NCBI RefSeq assembly: GCF_029893355.1
Contig: NZ_JARZAI010000018.1
Coordinates: 62,001 to 126,000 of the forward strand
Length of the DNA: 64,000 bases
Reading direction: 5' to 3'
From: Kitasatospora sp. MAA4
GTDB lineage: Bacteria > Actinomycetota > Actinomycetes > Streptomycetales > Streptomycetaceae
The notes beneath the pieces were generated by a model. It ran no database searches. It saw only the letters and a program-made list of their open reading frames with translations, and had not been told where the DNA came from. Within the stretch, counting starts at the first letter, position 1; the number at the start of each line of letters is the position of its first letter. Position numbers and translations under genes: made by a program. Below, one piece after another: positions 16,674 through 25,123 of the stretch.

Positions 16674-19600
16674 TCCGCGACCGCCTCCTCCGAGAGGGTG
16701 ACCAGTTCGCGCAGCTCCTCGACGGAGAGCTCGGTGAGCCACCGCTCGCCGCCACCGCCGACCACCGTCTGCGCGAGCGCGCGCTTGGATTCGATCATCT
16801 CCGCGATCCGCTCCTCCACCGTGCCGACGCACACGAAGGTGCGCACCTGAACGTCCCGCTGCTGACCGATCCGGTGGGCCCGGTCGGTGGCCTGCTGCTC
16901 GACCGCCGGGTTCCACCAACGGTCCAGGTGGATCACCTGGTTGGCCGCCGTCAGATTGAGTCCGGTGCCGCCCGCCTTGAGCGAGAGCAGGAAGACGCCG
17001 GGCCCGTCCCGCTCCTGGAAGCGGGCGATAAGCTCCTCGCGGCGGCGCGCGCTGAGGCTCCCGTGCAGGTAGAGCACCTCGGTGTCCAGCCGTTCGGCCA
17101 GGTGGCGGTGCAGCATCGTGCCGAACTCGGCGTACTGGGTGAAGACCAGGGTGCGGTCGCCCTCGGCCAGGGCGGCCTCCAGGGTCTCCTCCAGCCGCGC
17201 CAGCTTGCCGGACCGGCCGGCCACCGCCGAGCGGTCGTGCAGCAACTGGGCCGGGTGGTTGCACACTTGCTTGAGCTTGCCGATCGCCGCAAGGACGGTC
17301 CCCTTGCGCTCGACGCCCTTGATCCCCTGCACCCGGTGCAACAGGTCTGCCACCACGGCCTGGTAGAGGCCGGCCTGTTCGGTGGTGAGCGTGCACCAGA
17401 CCGTCATCTCCTGCTTGGCCGGCAGCTCGGCGGCCACCCCGGGGTCGCCCTTCAACCGTCGCAGGATGAACGGGCCGGTGCGGCGCCGGAGTTCGGCGAG
17501 CCGCTCGGCGTTCGCGTGCTGCTCCACCGGGATCGAATAGCGCTCCCTGAAGGCCGAAGCCGAGCCGAGCAGCCCGGGGTTGGCGAAGTCGAGGATGGCG
17601 TGCAGCTCGGCGAGCCGGTTCTCCACCGGCGTGCCGGTCAGTGCGATCCGATGGTCGGCCGGAAGTGAACGCAGCGCTCTGGACTGGGCGGTGGCGCTGT
17701 TCTTGACCATCTGCGCCTCGTCGGCGATCACCCGGCGCCAGGGGATGCGGCGCAGCTGCTCGGCGTCACGCTGGACCAGCCCGTACGTGGTGATCACCAG
17801 GTCCGCCGCGCTCACGGCGGCGCGCAGCTCGTCGCCCGTGGGCCGTTCGGCGCCGTGCTGGACATGCACCCGCAGGGACGGCGCGAACCGGGCTGTCTCG
17901 CGCCGCCAGTTGCCGACCAGCGACATCGGGCAGACCAGCAGGGTCGGTCCCACTTCGGCAGACCCCGGCCGCCCCGCCTGCTCGGCCTGCTCCGCCTGCT
18001 CGGCCTGTTCGGCGCTGAGCAGGGCCAGCGTCTGCACGGTCTTGCCCAGGCCCATGTCATCGGCGAGCACCGCCCCCAGACCCAGCCGGGTGAGCGACCG
18101 CAGCCAGGCCACCCCGCGTTCCTGGTACGGGCGCAGCGCGGTCCCGAAGCTGTCGGGCAGCGGCACCGCCGTGGACACTGCGGTGTCCGCGCGGTCCTCG
18201 CCGCCGTCCACCTGCGCGCGGAGCAGTCCGCCGAGCACGCCTGCGGCCCGGACGGAGGTGACCGGCAGACCGCCGACGACGGCCTCCGGATCGAGCGCTA
18301 GCCGCAGCAGCCGTCCCGGCGTCGTCTCGCCGCGCCCCTCACGGGAGAGGAAGGCGACGGCAGCGGCGATCTGCTGCGCGTCCACCTCCACCCACTGACC
18401 GCGGACCCGGACCAGTCCCTCCTTGGCCGCGGCCAGATCGGCCAACTGCTCAGCGGTGAGCGGCTTTCCGTCCAGCGCTGCCTGCCAGTGGAAGGCCACC
18501 ACGGCGTCGCGGTCGACCTGCCCGGGCGTCTCCACCGCGCCGGGCGCGGCCACCCGAGCGGCGAGCGCCATGCCCAGCCGCGGCGGCCGCTGCCACCAGG
18601 TCGGCAGCAGCACGCCGAACCCGGCTGCGGTCAGCACCGGCGCCGCCTCGCGCAGGAAGGCGAGCGCGCCCGCCCGGTCCAGCGCCAGCGAGTCCGGGCG
18701 GGCGCTGCGCAGTGCGGGCCGCAGCTCGCTGCGGCAGCGCACCGCGCGGTCCAGCTCGGCCAGGTAGGCGGCCTGCGGGTCGTCGGTCTTGCGCTCGAAG
18801 GCGGCGAGCGCCGCGCCGCCGGCCCACAGATCCGCGGTCTGGACGAGCAGCGAGGGCTCGTCGGCGGCCTGGAGCAGGAAGTCCAGCCGCCAGTGGTCGT
18901 CGGAAGGGCGGCCCTCGGGGTCGGTGGGGTCGGGGCCGAGCGGTTCGACCAGGCGGAAGCAGAGCCGGACCGACTCGGCGGCGGGCCCTCCGGAGGCGTA
19001 CCAGGCGGCGAGGCGGCCGGCCAGCGCGTCGAACGCCTCGGGATCGGCAGCCGTCCCCGGTGCCGCGTCGACGGCGATCCGGCCGTCGGCGGCACCGAGC
19101 GCCACGAACCAGCGTTCCGCCAGCCGCTCGCGGCCGTCCGCGGCCTCCAGGGGATCGGGGAGCGGCGGCAGCCGGAGCGCCTGCGGCTGCTCGGCCAGCG
19201 CGGCGCGCACCTCGCGGTCGGTCAGCACGTCGAGCACCTCGCCGAGCAGATCGCCGCCGTCCCGCTCGCCGCGGCAGACCGGCGGGCAACCGTCCGCCAG
19301 CGCCGTGGCCTCGCGCCGCTCGGCAGCGTTCAGCACCGGCCGCCAGCGCGCGTGCGGCACCCCACCCTCGCGCACCAGGGCCGGCAGGACCCGCCCCCGC
19401 CCGGCCAGCCGCCAGGCGAGGTCGTGCACGCCGGTGAGCCAGCGCAGCGACGCCCCGTACGCGACATCCACCCGCCCGGCCCCCGGCAGCTCGGAGCTGC
19501 TCAACGCCCAACGGGGATCGAATAGTTCGCCCAGCAGCTGAGCCGCCTCGGCCGATTCGAAGAGCAGCGCCGGCACCCGCCAGGAACGCAGCGAGACACC

Positions 19601-19891
19601 ACTGGCACCCCGCGTGCCGAGCAGCTCGGGCGAGGGACTGGGCGAGCCGCTGAGCGAGGGCAGCGCCAGCGTCGCCCAGCGCTCCGGCGCCTGCCCAGCC
19701 AGCCACTCCAGCCTGGGCCCGATCCCGGCCAGCAGCTCCGCCAGCAGGCCGGCCGGACAGGCGTACGGGTGCGGGCGCACCGCATCGGGCCCGCCGGGGA
19801 CCGGCCCGCGCGCGGCGGCCAGGGCTCGCGCATCCTCGGCCCAGAGGGCGAGCCGCCCGCCCGCCAGCCAGAGGCCGTGTACGGCGAACAT
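16670..19891 (-). CDS. SNF2-family DEAD/DEAH helicase
   Basis: This 1073-residue protein has an uncharacterised N-terminal half (about 1-560) and a C-terminal SNF2 translocase. Motif I is DDMGLGKTVQTLALL, motif II DEAQ in VIADEAQMVKN, motif III LTGTPVENRL, motif IV VFTQYAEFG, and motifs V-VI run from LSLKAGGTGLNLT to DRAHRIGQ. A low-complexity EQAEQAEQAEQA tract lies between motifs I and Ia. All ATPase motifs look intact. Bacterial SNF2 proteins remodel protein-DNA complexes or assist RNA polymerase recycling and defence; the role here is unknown. The ATG at 19891 has GGAGGG upstream, while an in-frame ATG at 19951 adds 20 non-conserved residues. Confidence 0.9.
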   Translation of the reverse strand: MFAVHGLWLAGGRLALWAEDARALAAARGPVPGGPDAVRPHPYACPAGLLAELLAGIGPRLEWLAGQAPERWATLALPSLSGSPSPSPELLGTRGASGVSLRSWRVPALLFESAEAAQLLGELFDPRWALSSSELPGAGRVDVAYGASLRWLTGVHDLAWRLAGRGRVLPALVREGGVPHARWRPVLNAAERREATALADGCPPVCRGERDGGDLLGEVLDVLTDREVRAALAEQPQALRLPPLPDPLEAADGRERLAERWFVALGAADGRIAVDAAPGTAADPEAFDALAGRLAAWYASGGPAAESVRLCFRLVEPLGPDPTDPEGRPSDDHWRLDFLLQAADEPSLLVQTADLWAGGAALAAFERKTDDPQAAYLAELDRAVRCRSELRPALRSARPDSLALDRAGALAFLREAAPVLTAAGFGVLLPTWWQRPPRLGMALAARVAAPGAVETPGQVDRDAVVAFHWQAALDGKPLTAEQLADLAAAKEGLVRVRGQWVEVDAQQIAAAVAFLSREGRGETTPGRLLRLALDPEAVVGGLPVTSVRAAGVLGGLLRAQVDGGEDRADTAVSTAVPLPDSFGTALRPYQERGVAWLRSLTRLGLGAVLADDMGLGKTVQTLALLSAEQAEQAEQAEQAGRPGSAEVGPTLLVCPMSLVGNWRRETARFAPSLRVHVQHGAERPTGDELRAAVSAADLVITTYGLVQRDAEQLRRIPWRRVIADEAQMVKNSATAQSRALRSLPADHRIALTGTPVENRLAELHAILDFANPGLLGSASAFRERYSIPVEQHANAERLAELRRRTGPFILRRLKGDPGVAAELPAKQEMTVWCTLTTEQAGLYQAVVADLLHRVQGIKGVERKGTVLAAIGKLKQVCNHPAQLLHDRSAVAGRSGKLARLEETLEAALAEGDRTLVFTQYAEFGTMLHRHLAERLDTEVLYLHGSLSARRREELIARFQERDGPGVFLLSLKAGGTGLNLTAANQVIHLDRWWNPAVEQQATDRAHRIGQQRDVQVRTFVCVGTVEERIAEMIESKRALAQTVVGGGGERWLTELSVEELRELVTLSEEAVAE

Positions 19892-20047
19892 AGAACCCGG
19901 CCCTCCGGTCTGCGAACAGTCTCCTTGCAGCGTAGCCGCGACCTGCGACATCCCGATTCACCAGATGGTTGAACATTGAACCAAAGCGCGCTACGGTGGA
20001 GAACAAGTTGAAGCCTAAACAAATGGCTTCGGACCTCAGGAGGAGCC

Positions 20048-20677
20048 ATGGGCCTGTTCAGCCGCAAGACCGTCACCGAATCCGCCACCGCCACCCTGCC
20101 GGGGGCACCGAGCCACGCCACCACCCCCGGCACCGACCTGTCGCACCTCACCGGTGACTACGTCATCGACGCCACGCACAGCAGGATCGGCTTCGCCGTC
20201 CGCCACGCGATGGTCACCAACGTCCGCGGCGAGTTCACCGACTACGACGGCAAGCTGCACCTCGACGGCGGCGACCCGGCCGACTCCCGCGCCGAGCTGG
20301 TCATCAAGGTCGCCAGCGTCGACACCGGCAACGAGCAGCGCGACGGACACCTGCGCACGGGTGACTTCTTCGAGGCCGAGGCCTTCCCGGAGATCGCCTT
20401 CCGCAGCACCTCCACCCAGCAGATCGACGCCGACACCTACCGGCTGACCGGCGACCTCACCATCAAGGCCACCACCCGCCCGGTCGTCCTGAACCTGGAG
20501 TTCACCGGCACCGCGACCGACCCCTACGGCATCGAGCGGGTCGGCTTCGAGGGCACGGCCACCGTCGACCGGACCGACTTCGGCCTGAGCTACAACGCCG
20601 CGCTGGAGACCGGAGGGGTGCTGATCGGCGAGAAGGTCAAGCTGAGCTTCGACATCTCCGCTGTCCGGGCCGGCTGA
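20048..20677 (+). CDS. YceI-family lipid-binding protein
   Basis: This 209-residue protein is a YceI beta-barrel (lipocalin-like polyisoprenoid-binding domain) from about residue 35. It contains YVIDATHSRIGFAVRHAMVT, GEFTDYDGKLHLDGGDP, RDGHLRTGDFFEAEAFPEI and the typical end GEKVKLSFDIS. There is no signal peptide, so it is probably cytoplasmic, unlike E. coli YceI. AGGAGGAGCC directly before the ATG is a strong ribosome site. The 156-bp divergent gap to the helicase contains TTGAAC-type repeats (TTGAACATTGAACC at 19972-19985), a possible regulator site. It is followed by a LysR gene on the same strand. Confidence 0.92.
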   Translation: MGLFSRKTVTESATATLPGAPSHATTPGTDLSHLTGDYVIDATHSRIGFAVRHAMVTNVRGEFTDYDGKLHLDGGDPADSRAELVIKVASVDTGNEQRDGHLRTGDFFEAEAFPEIAFRSTSTQQIDADTYRLTGDLTIKATTRPVVLNLEFTGTATDPYGIERVGFEGTATVDRTDFGLSYNAALETGGVLIGEKVKLSFDISAVRAG

Positions 20678-20688
20678 CACCCCGTCCC

Positions 20689-20776
20689 GCCCCTCCGCTC
20701 TTCCGGCCTCCCCCGGCCTCTCCGCCCGCTGCGCCTCGGGCAGGATGTCCCGGGGAGACCGGAAGAGCGGAGGGGC
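20689..20776 (+). repeat. 18-bp inverted repeat spanning the yceI-lysR gap
   Basis: Positions 20689-20706 pair perfectly with 20759-20776, enclosing 52 bases that hold a smaller GCCCG/CGGGC hairpin. The right arm contains the GGAGGGG ribosome site of the LysR gene starting at 20778. RNA read through from yceI would fold so as to hide that site, whereas RNA starting inside the loop would not. Confidence 0.8.
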
Positions 20777-20777
20777 T

Positions 20778-21701
20778 GTGGAACTGCGCCAGTTGCGGTA
20801 CTTCGTCACGGTGGCGGAGGAACTGCACTTCGGACGGGCCGCCGAGCGGCTGCTGATCGGGCAACCCGCCGTCAGCCAGCAGATCCGGCGGCTCGAAAGG
20901 GAGTTGAGGGTCGACCTGTTCGACCGGACGCCTCGCCTGGTCCGGCTCACGCCGGCCGGTGAGGCGTTTCTGCCTGCCGCCCGAGCGGTGCTGAGCGCCG
21001 AGGACGCGGCCCGCGCGGTCGCCGCCGATCTCGCGGCCGGGCGGCTCGGCACCTTCCGCCTCGGCACCATCACCGGCCTCGGCGAGCGCCTGGACCGGAT
21101 CCTGGACGCCTTCGACCAGCACGCCCCCGGCCTGCGAGTGGAGTTGGCCGCACTGCCGATCAAGGAGCGGCTGGCCCAGCTGGCGGACGGTCGCCTGGAC
21201 GCCGCGTTCGTCCGCGGAGCGGTCCCGCCGGACTCCCCGGAGCTGCGGTATCTGCCGCTCTGGCAGGACGAGTTGGTGGCCGCTGTTCCCGGCAGGCACC
21301 CACTCGCGGAGCGCGACTCGCTGCGCCTGGCCGACCTCGCCGAACTGCCGTTGCGCCTCACCGAGCGCCGCAACCACCCGGCGCTGGTCGACCTCGTCCT
21401 CGGCGGCTGCCAGCAGGCGGGCTTCGAGCCGATCCCGGGCCCGACCTCCAGCACCCTGCAGGACACCCTGGCCGCGATCGGGTCCGGCACTCCGATGTGG
21501 ACGGTCGTCTACGGCGCCAACGCGCGGATCATGCGGATCCCCCGGGTCGCCTTCGTCCCGTTCGCCTCGCCCGGGCTGGCGCTGCCGACCTCGCTCGCGG
21601 TCCGCCGCAGTGCCGGATCGGCGCCGGCCGCCGCGACCGGACTCGACCTGCTCCTGGAGGCCTGCCGAGCCCAGCTGACCAGTGACGATCAGGATTCGTG
21701 A
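20778..21701 (+). CDS. LysR-family transcriptional regulator
   Basis: This 307-residue protein has a winged-helix N-terminus (ELRQLRYFVTVAEELHFGRA, then AAERLLIGQPAVSQQIRRLE) and a periplasmic-binding-like effector domain from about residue 90 (LRLGTITGL-type start). The GTG at 20778 is chosen because MELRQLRYF is the usual LysR beginning and GGAGGGG lies just upstream; the frame is open from 20745. The tautomerase gene 115 bases downstream on the same strand could be its target or operon partner. The effector is unknown. Confidence 0.9.
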   Translation: MELRQLRYFVTVAEELHFGRAAERLLIGQPAVSQQIRRLERELRVDLFDRTPRLVRLTPAGEAFLPAARAVLSAEDAARAVAADLAAGRLGTFRLGTITGLGERLDRILDAFDQHAPGLRVELAALPIKERLAQLADGRLDAAFVRGAVPPDSPELRYLPLWQDELVAAVPGRHPLAERDSLRLADLAELPLRLTERRNHPALVDLVLGGCQQAGFEPIPGPTSSTLQDTLAAIGSGTPMWTVVYGANARIMRIPRVAFVPFASPGLALPTSLAVRRSAGSAPAAATGLDLLLEACRAQLTSDDQDS

Positions 21702-21816
21702 TCGCTGCGAGAGTGATTCGGGTCTGGGTCAGGGCCGGTGTCCCGCGATGAACTGTTCCCCGTAGGCAGAACGCACCGGAACAGCCGGTGCCGGCCGATC
21801 GATCAAGGAGCAGATC

Positions 21817-21999
21817 ATGCCGATCGTCACCGTTCAGCAGGGCCCCCGCGACGTCGAGCTCAAGCGCGACCTGGTCGCCCGGATCACCGACGCCTTCGTG
21901 GACGCCTACCAGATCCCGGCCGAGACGGTTCAGGTCTGGATCCACGAGGTGCCCACCGACAGCTGGGGCGCGGCCGGCAAGCTCATCGCCGACAAGTGA
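21817..21999 (+). CDS. 4-oxalocrotonate tautomerase-family enzyme
   Basis: This 60-residue small protein (MPIVTVQQGPRDVELKRDLV at the start) has the catalytic N-terminal proline exposed after Met removal. The family core TDAFVDAYQIPAETVQVWIHEVP follows, split around residue 35. The length fits hexameric 4-OT-like tautomerases acting on enol-keto pairs in aromatic catabolism and related chemistry. The substrate is not evident. AAGGAG precedes the ATG. It sits between two LysR genes. Confidence 0.85.
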   Translation: MPIVTVQQGPRDVELKRDLVARITDAFVDAYQIPAETVQVWIHEVPTDSWGAAGKLIADK

Positions 22000-22074
22000 C
22001 CGTCCGGGGCGGCGGATCGGGGTGGCAACTCCCCCCGCCGCCCCCGGCCACCCTCGCCGATCACATGCCGCCGA

Positions 22075-23043
22075 TCACATGCCGCCGAGCAACTCGGCGT
22101 CCTCGGCGGAGAGCCAGCTCCCCTGCGGACGCAGCAACCAGCCCTCCCGCGCCCCGATCTCCCGCGCCTGACCGCGCAGCAGTTCAACTCCCCTACCGGC
22201 ACAGCCCTTTCGGCACACCATGCCGACCAGGGTGAGCGGCACCGGATCGACCAGCGGACGAGTCACCGTGCCGGCGAGCTCCGGACCGCCCAGGGTGGTC
22301 AGCATCGGGTCGCCGTGCCGGGCGATGTAGCGGGCCGTCTCGTCCGCTCCCACCGGTGGCGTGAACGGCGCGGCGGCCGTCAACCCGTGGGCAGCCAGCA
22401 GGCGTTCACCGAAGTCGGTCCACTCGGTGGTGGCCGGGTTCCCGGCACAGATGTCCACCGGATGGCCGACCAGCTCCGCCACCCGCACCGCGCTGTGCCG
22501 CGCGAGCGGATGTCCCTGCGGCAGCATCACCGCCAACCGCTCCAGCCTGACCGGGAGATGGGACAGCTGATCGCGCACGGCAGTCGGCAGACCGCTGAAG
22601 CAACCGAACGAGACGTCCAGCCGGTGGGCGACCAACTCACGCGCCGCAGAGGCGAGTCCACCGTGATAGCGGGCCAGGAGCTCGGCCTGGGGATCGGCCG
22701 CACGAGCCGCGGCCAGGATCCGGTCCGCCGTCAGGTCGTCGCCGGTCACCGCACTGTTGAGGTCGACCAGGAGCGGCCGATCCGCCGCCGGGGCGAGCAT
22801 CTCCTCCTGCAGACTGAGCAAGCGGCGTGCCTGCGGCAGCAGTTGCTCACCCGCCGGGGTGAGCGCCACGCTGCGCGTGGTCCGGACGAAGAGCTCACGG
22901 CCGAGCAGCCGCTCCAGCGTACGAATGTCCCGGCTCAGCGCCTGCTGAGCCAGGTGCAGGCGAGCAGCCGCCTGGCCGAAGTGCAGAGTCTCCGCGGTCA
23001 CCACGAAGCCGCGCAGCAGACGAGGGTGCAGGTCGACGGGCAT
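22075..23043 (-). CDS. LysR-family transcriptional regulator
   Basis: This 322-residue protein has a winged helix (LLRGFVVTAETLHFGQAAAR, then LAQQALSRDIRTLERLLG) followed by an effector-binding domain (about 90-290). The last 30 residues (GWLLRPQGSWLSAEDAELLG) extend past the usual end. It is divergent from an MFS transporter gene, whose coding start is about 120 bases away, so it probably regulates that exporter. A 14-bp tandem duplication at the stop codon repeats the final codons just downstream. Confidence 0.9.
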   Translation of the reverse strand: MPVDLHPRLLRGFVVTAETLHFGQAAARLHLAQQALSRDIRTLERLLGRELFVRTTRSVALTPAGEQLLPQARRLLSLQEEMLAPAADRPLLVDLNSAVTGDDLTADRILAAARAADPQAELLARYHGGLASAARELVAHRLDVSFGCFSGLPTAVRDQLSHLPVRLERLAVMLPQGHPLARHSAVRVAELVGHPVDICAGNPATTEWTDFGERLLAAHGLTAAAPFTPPVGADETARYIARHGDPMLTTLGGPELAGTVTRPLVDPVPLTLVGMVCRKGCAGRGVELLRGQAREIGAREGWLLRPQGSWLSAEDAELLGGM

Positions 23044-23162
23044 GGCAGCAGATTAACAACGTGAGTGCGTCAATGCTCCCGAACAGGTGTTGGACCAGCA
23101 GTACGCGCGCGGCCCAGGCTGAGGGTTCTCCTCTTCCTCCCCCTTCCTCCGCCTGGAGCCCT

Positions 23163-24371
23163 GTGTTCTCGTCGTACCGCCGACTCCTCGCCCTACCCGG
23201 CGCGGCCGCCTTCACCTGCTACGGACTGCTCAGCCGGCTCTCCTTCGGCATGCTGGGCGTCAGCATGCTCGCCATGATCGCCGACCGGCGCGGCTCGTAC
23301 GCGCTGGCCGGCTCGGTCTCGGCTGCCGGACTTGTCGGGACGGCCGTCGGCATGCCGCTGCTGGGACGGCTGGTAGACCGCCACGGCCAGGCCCGGGTCA
23401 CCGTGCCCGCGATCCTGCTCACCGCCCTCCCCCGCGTCGCACTGCTGGTGTGCGTCCACGTCGGAGCGGCCGCTTGGACGCTCTTCGCCTGCGCCCTCGC
23501 CTCCTCCGCCGGGCCGAACATCGGCGGCATGGCCCGGGCCCGCTGGACCCACCTGCTGCGGGACGACCCGGCAGCCCGCAGCACCGCCAACTCCCTGGAA
23601 CAGGCGCTGGACGAACTCTGCTTCATGGCCGGACCCGTCCTCGGGATCCTGCTCTGCACCCGGCTCTTCCCCGAGGCCGGGGTGCTGGCCTCCACCGTGC
23701 TGTCCACGGTGGGCGCCCTGCTCTTCGCGGCCCAGCGCCGGACCGAACCACCGGTCTCGGGCAGCCCCGCGAACCTCCCCCGCTCTCCGCTGCGGGCGCC
23801 CGGCACCGTGGTCCTGGTCGCCGCCTTCCTGGCCGTCGGGATGGTATTCGGATCGCTGGAGGTCACCACCCTCGCCTACCTCGGCGGGCGCGGGCAGCAG
23901 ACCGCGGCAGGCGGACTGCTGGGGTTGCTGGCGGGCGGATCGTGCGTGTCGGGCCTGGTGTTCGGGTTGTGGCCGGCCCGGCGAAGCCCGGTCGTCCGCT
24001 TCCTGCTCGGACTCACGGCGATGACCGGGCTGATGCTCCTCCCGCTCGCGGCGGCCGGCCTCGGCGCGGGGGTGGGAGTACTGGCCGTCGTCCTCTTCAC
24101 GGCGGGCACCGGGACAGCGCCGACCATGGTGACCGGCATGACGCTGCTCCAGCAGATCCTGCCGACGGGCACGCTGAACGAGGGCATGGCGCTGGCCGTC
24201 TCCGGCATCGTGACCGGCATCTCGGCGGGCTCGGCCGCCGGCGGCCTCGCCTCCCAGCACGCCGGCCCGGCCGCCGGCTACGCCCTCTCCGCCGCGGCCG
24301 CCGCCCTCGCCCTGCTGGTCACACTGACGGGCTCGCGCCTCCTCGGCCGACACGCGCGAGACGCGAGCTAA
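23163..24371 (+). CDS. MFS transporter (divergent LysR target)
   Basis: This 402-residue protein should have 12 transmembrane helices and carries a loop 2-3 signature VGMPLLGRLVDRHGQARV. The GTG at 23163 (V-F-S-S-Y-R-R-L-L-A-L-P-G) is preferred because GGAG lies 6 bases upstream and homologous MFS proteins begin with this short polar segment; an open frame reaches 23061. The substrate is unknown. Its transcript ends in a CTGACGG repeat array that can form a hairpin. Confidence 0.85.
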   Translation: MFSSYRRLLALPGAAAFTCYGLLSRLSFGMLGVSMLAMIADRRGSYALAGSVSAAGLVGTAVGMPLLGRLVDRHGQARVTVPAILLTALPRVALLVCVHVGAAAWTLFACALASSAGPNIGGMARARWTHLLRDDPAARSTANSLEQALDELCFMAGPVLGILLCTRLFPEAGVLASTVLSTVGALLFAAQRRTEPPVSGSPANLPRSPLRAPGTVVLVAAFLAVGMVFGSLEVTTLAYLGGRGQQTAAGGLLGLLAGGSCVSGLVFGLWPARRSPVVRFLLGLTAMTGLMLLPLAAAGLGAGVGVLAVVLFTAGTGTAPTMVTGMTLLQQILPTGTLNEGMALAVSGIVTGISAGSAAGGLASQHAGPAAGYALSAAAAALALLVTLTGSRLLGRHARDAS

Positions 24372-24374
24372 CCA

Positions 24375-24430
24375 CTGACGGCTGACGGCTGACGGCTGAC
24401 GGCTGACGGCTGACGGCTGACGGCTGACGA
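24375..24430 (+). repeat. Heptanucleotide tandem repeat, 8 copies of CTGACGG
   Basis: Eight consecutive 7-bp units CTGACGG lie directly after the MFS stop codon; the last ends CTGACGA. The array is perfect apart from that final base. Repeat number is likely to vary between strains by slippage. Its last units pair with GTCAGCCGTC just downstream. Confidence 0.95.
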
Positions 24431-24445
24431 TATCTGTCAGCCGTC
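24419..24445. terminator. Terminator hairpin using the tandem-repeat units
   Basis: GACGGCTGAC (24419-24428) pairs perfectly with GTCAGCCGTC (24436-24445) around GATATCT. Every upstream repeat unit offers the same left arm, so alternative stems are possible. It lies between the convergent MFS and GNAT genes. Confidence 0.7.
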
Positions 24446-24462
24446 CTCCGTCCCACCTTCCG

Positions 24463-25029
24463 CTACGCCCACGTGTACTCGTACTCCGGCAACTCGAAGC
24501 CCCCCGGAAACACCGCCCACCGCTCATCCGTGCGCACCCCGCCCGCCCGCTCGTAGAACGCGACAGCGCGGTGGTTCTCCCGCAGCACCTCCAGATAGAG
24601 CGCCGCACCGGAATGCTCCGCCCCGGCCCACGCGCGCGCCTCCCGCAGCAGCTCGCCGCCGATGCCGGCGCCCGTCAGGCCGGGCCGGACATGCAGGTTG
24701 TCCAGCAGCAGCCGGCCATCCGGCTGCGGAACGAGGTAGGCGAAGCCCACCAGCCGCCCCGGCGCACTCTCCGCCACCAGCAGCCGCGGAGTGTTGGCGG
24801 GCTCGCCGTAGTCGACGCCGAGCCGGATCTCCCACAGCGCCTCCCGCTCCCCGAGCAGCCCGGCGCCCAGCGCGGCCGCCGGGACGATCCCGTCGTACGC
24901 GACGGCCCAGCTCTCGGCGTGCAGCGCGGCCACCGCCGCGGCGTCGCCGACCCCTCCCACGCGGATCGATACGGCAACGGCGGCAGGGGGGACGGACTTC
25001 GCTTCGTTCACACCCCGAGCCTGCCACAC
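24463..25029 (-). CDS. GNAT-family N-acetyltransferase
   Basis: This protein of up to 188 residues has a GNAT fold. LLLDNLHVRPGLTGAGIGGE contains the acetyl-CoA pyrophosphate loop (RxxGxG-like, here LTGAGIGGELL), and YLEVLRENHRAVAFYERAG is the classical C-terminal motif B. The substrate is unknown. The start is uncertain: GTG at 25029 gives the longest form, and an in-frame GTG at 25011 is also possible. A TTGAACACGTTCAA palindrome lies 22 bases upstream, so the TetR-type regulator encoded nearby may control this gene as well as the divergent membrane-protein gene. Confidence 0.85.
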   Translation of the reverse strand: MWQARGVNEAKSVPPAAVAVSIRVGGVGDAAAVAALHAESWAVAYDGIVPAAALGAGLLGEREALWEIRLGVDYGEPANTPRLLVAESAPGRLVGFAYLVPQPDGRLLLDNLHVRPGLTGAGIGGELLREARAWAGAEHSGAALYLEVLRENHRAVAFYERAGGVRTDERWAVFPGGFELPEYEYTWA

Positions 25030-25050
25030 GGTCGATCACCCATTCCAAGC

Positions 25051-25109
25051 TTGAACACGTTCAAAAACAGGTCTACAGTCACGACCAGGAGGTTTTGAAC
25101 ACGTTCGAA
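25051..25109 (+). promoter_or_regulatory. Promoter with duplicated GAACACGTTC operators
   Basis: TTGAACACGTTCAA (25051-25064) and TTGAACACGTTCGA (25095-25108) are near-identical palindromes 44 bp apart. TTGAAC of the first copy can serve as -35, with TACAGT (25074-25079) 17 bp away as -10, so one operator overlaps -35 and the other lies after the start point. This is a typical TetR repression layout; the TetR gene at 26451 is the natural candidate. Confidence 0.75.
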
Positions 25110-25123
25110 ACGGAGTGGTCCCG

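Noticed and set aside
24375..24430. CRISPR-like repeats
   Set aside because: Repeats are 7 bp with no spacers and no cas genes nearby; it is a simple tandem array.
25051..25108. LexA/SOS boxes
   Set aside because: The dyad has a 2-bp centre (GAAC-AC-GTTC), whereas the actinobacterial SOS box has four bases between GAAC and GTTC.
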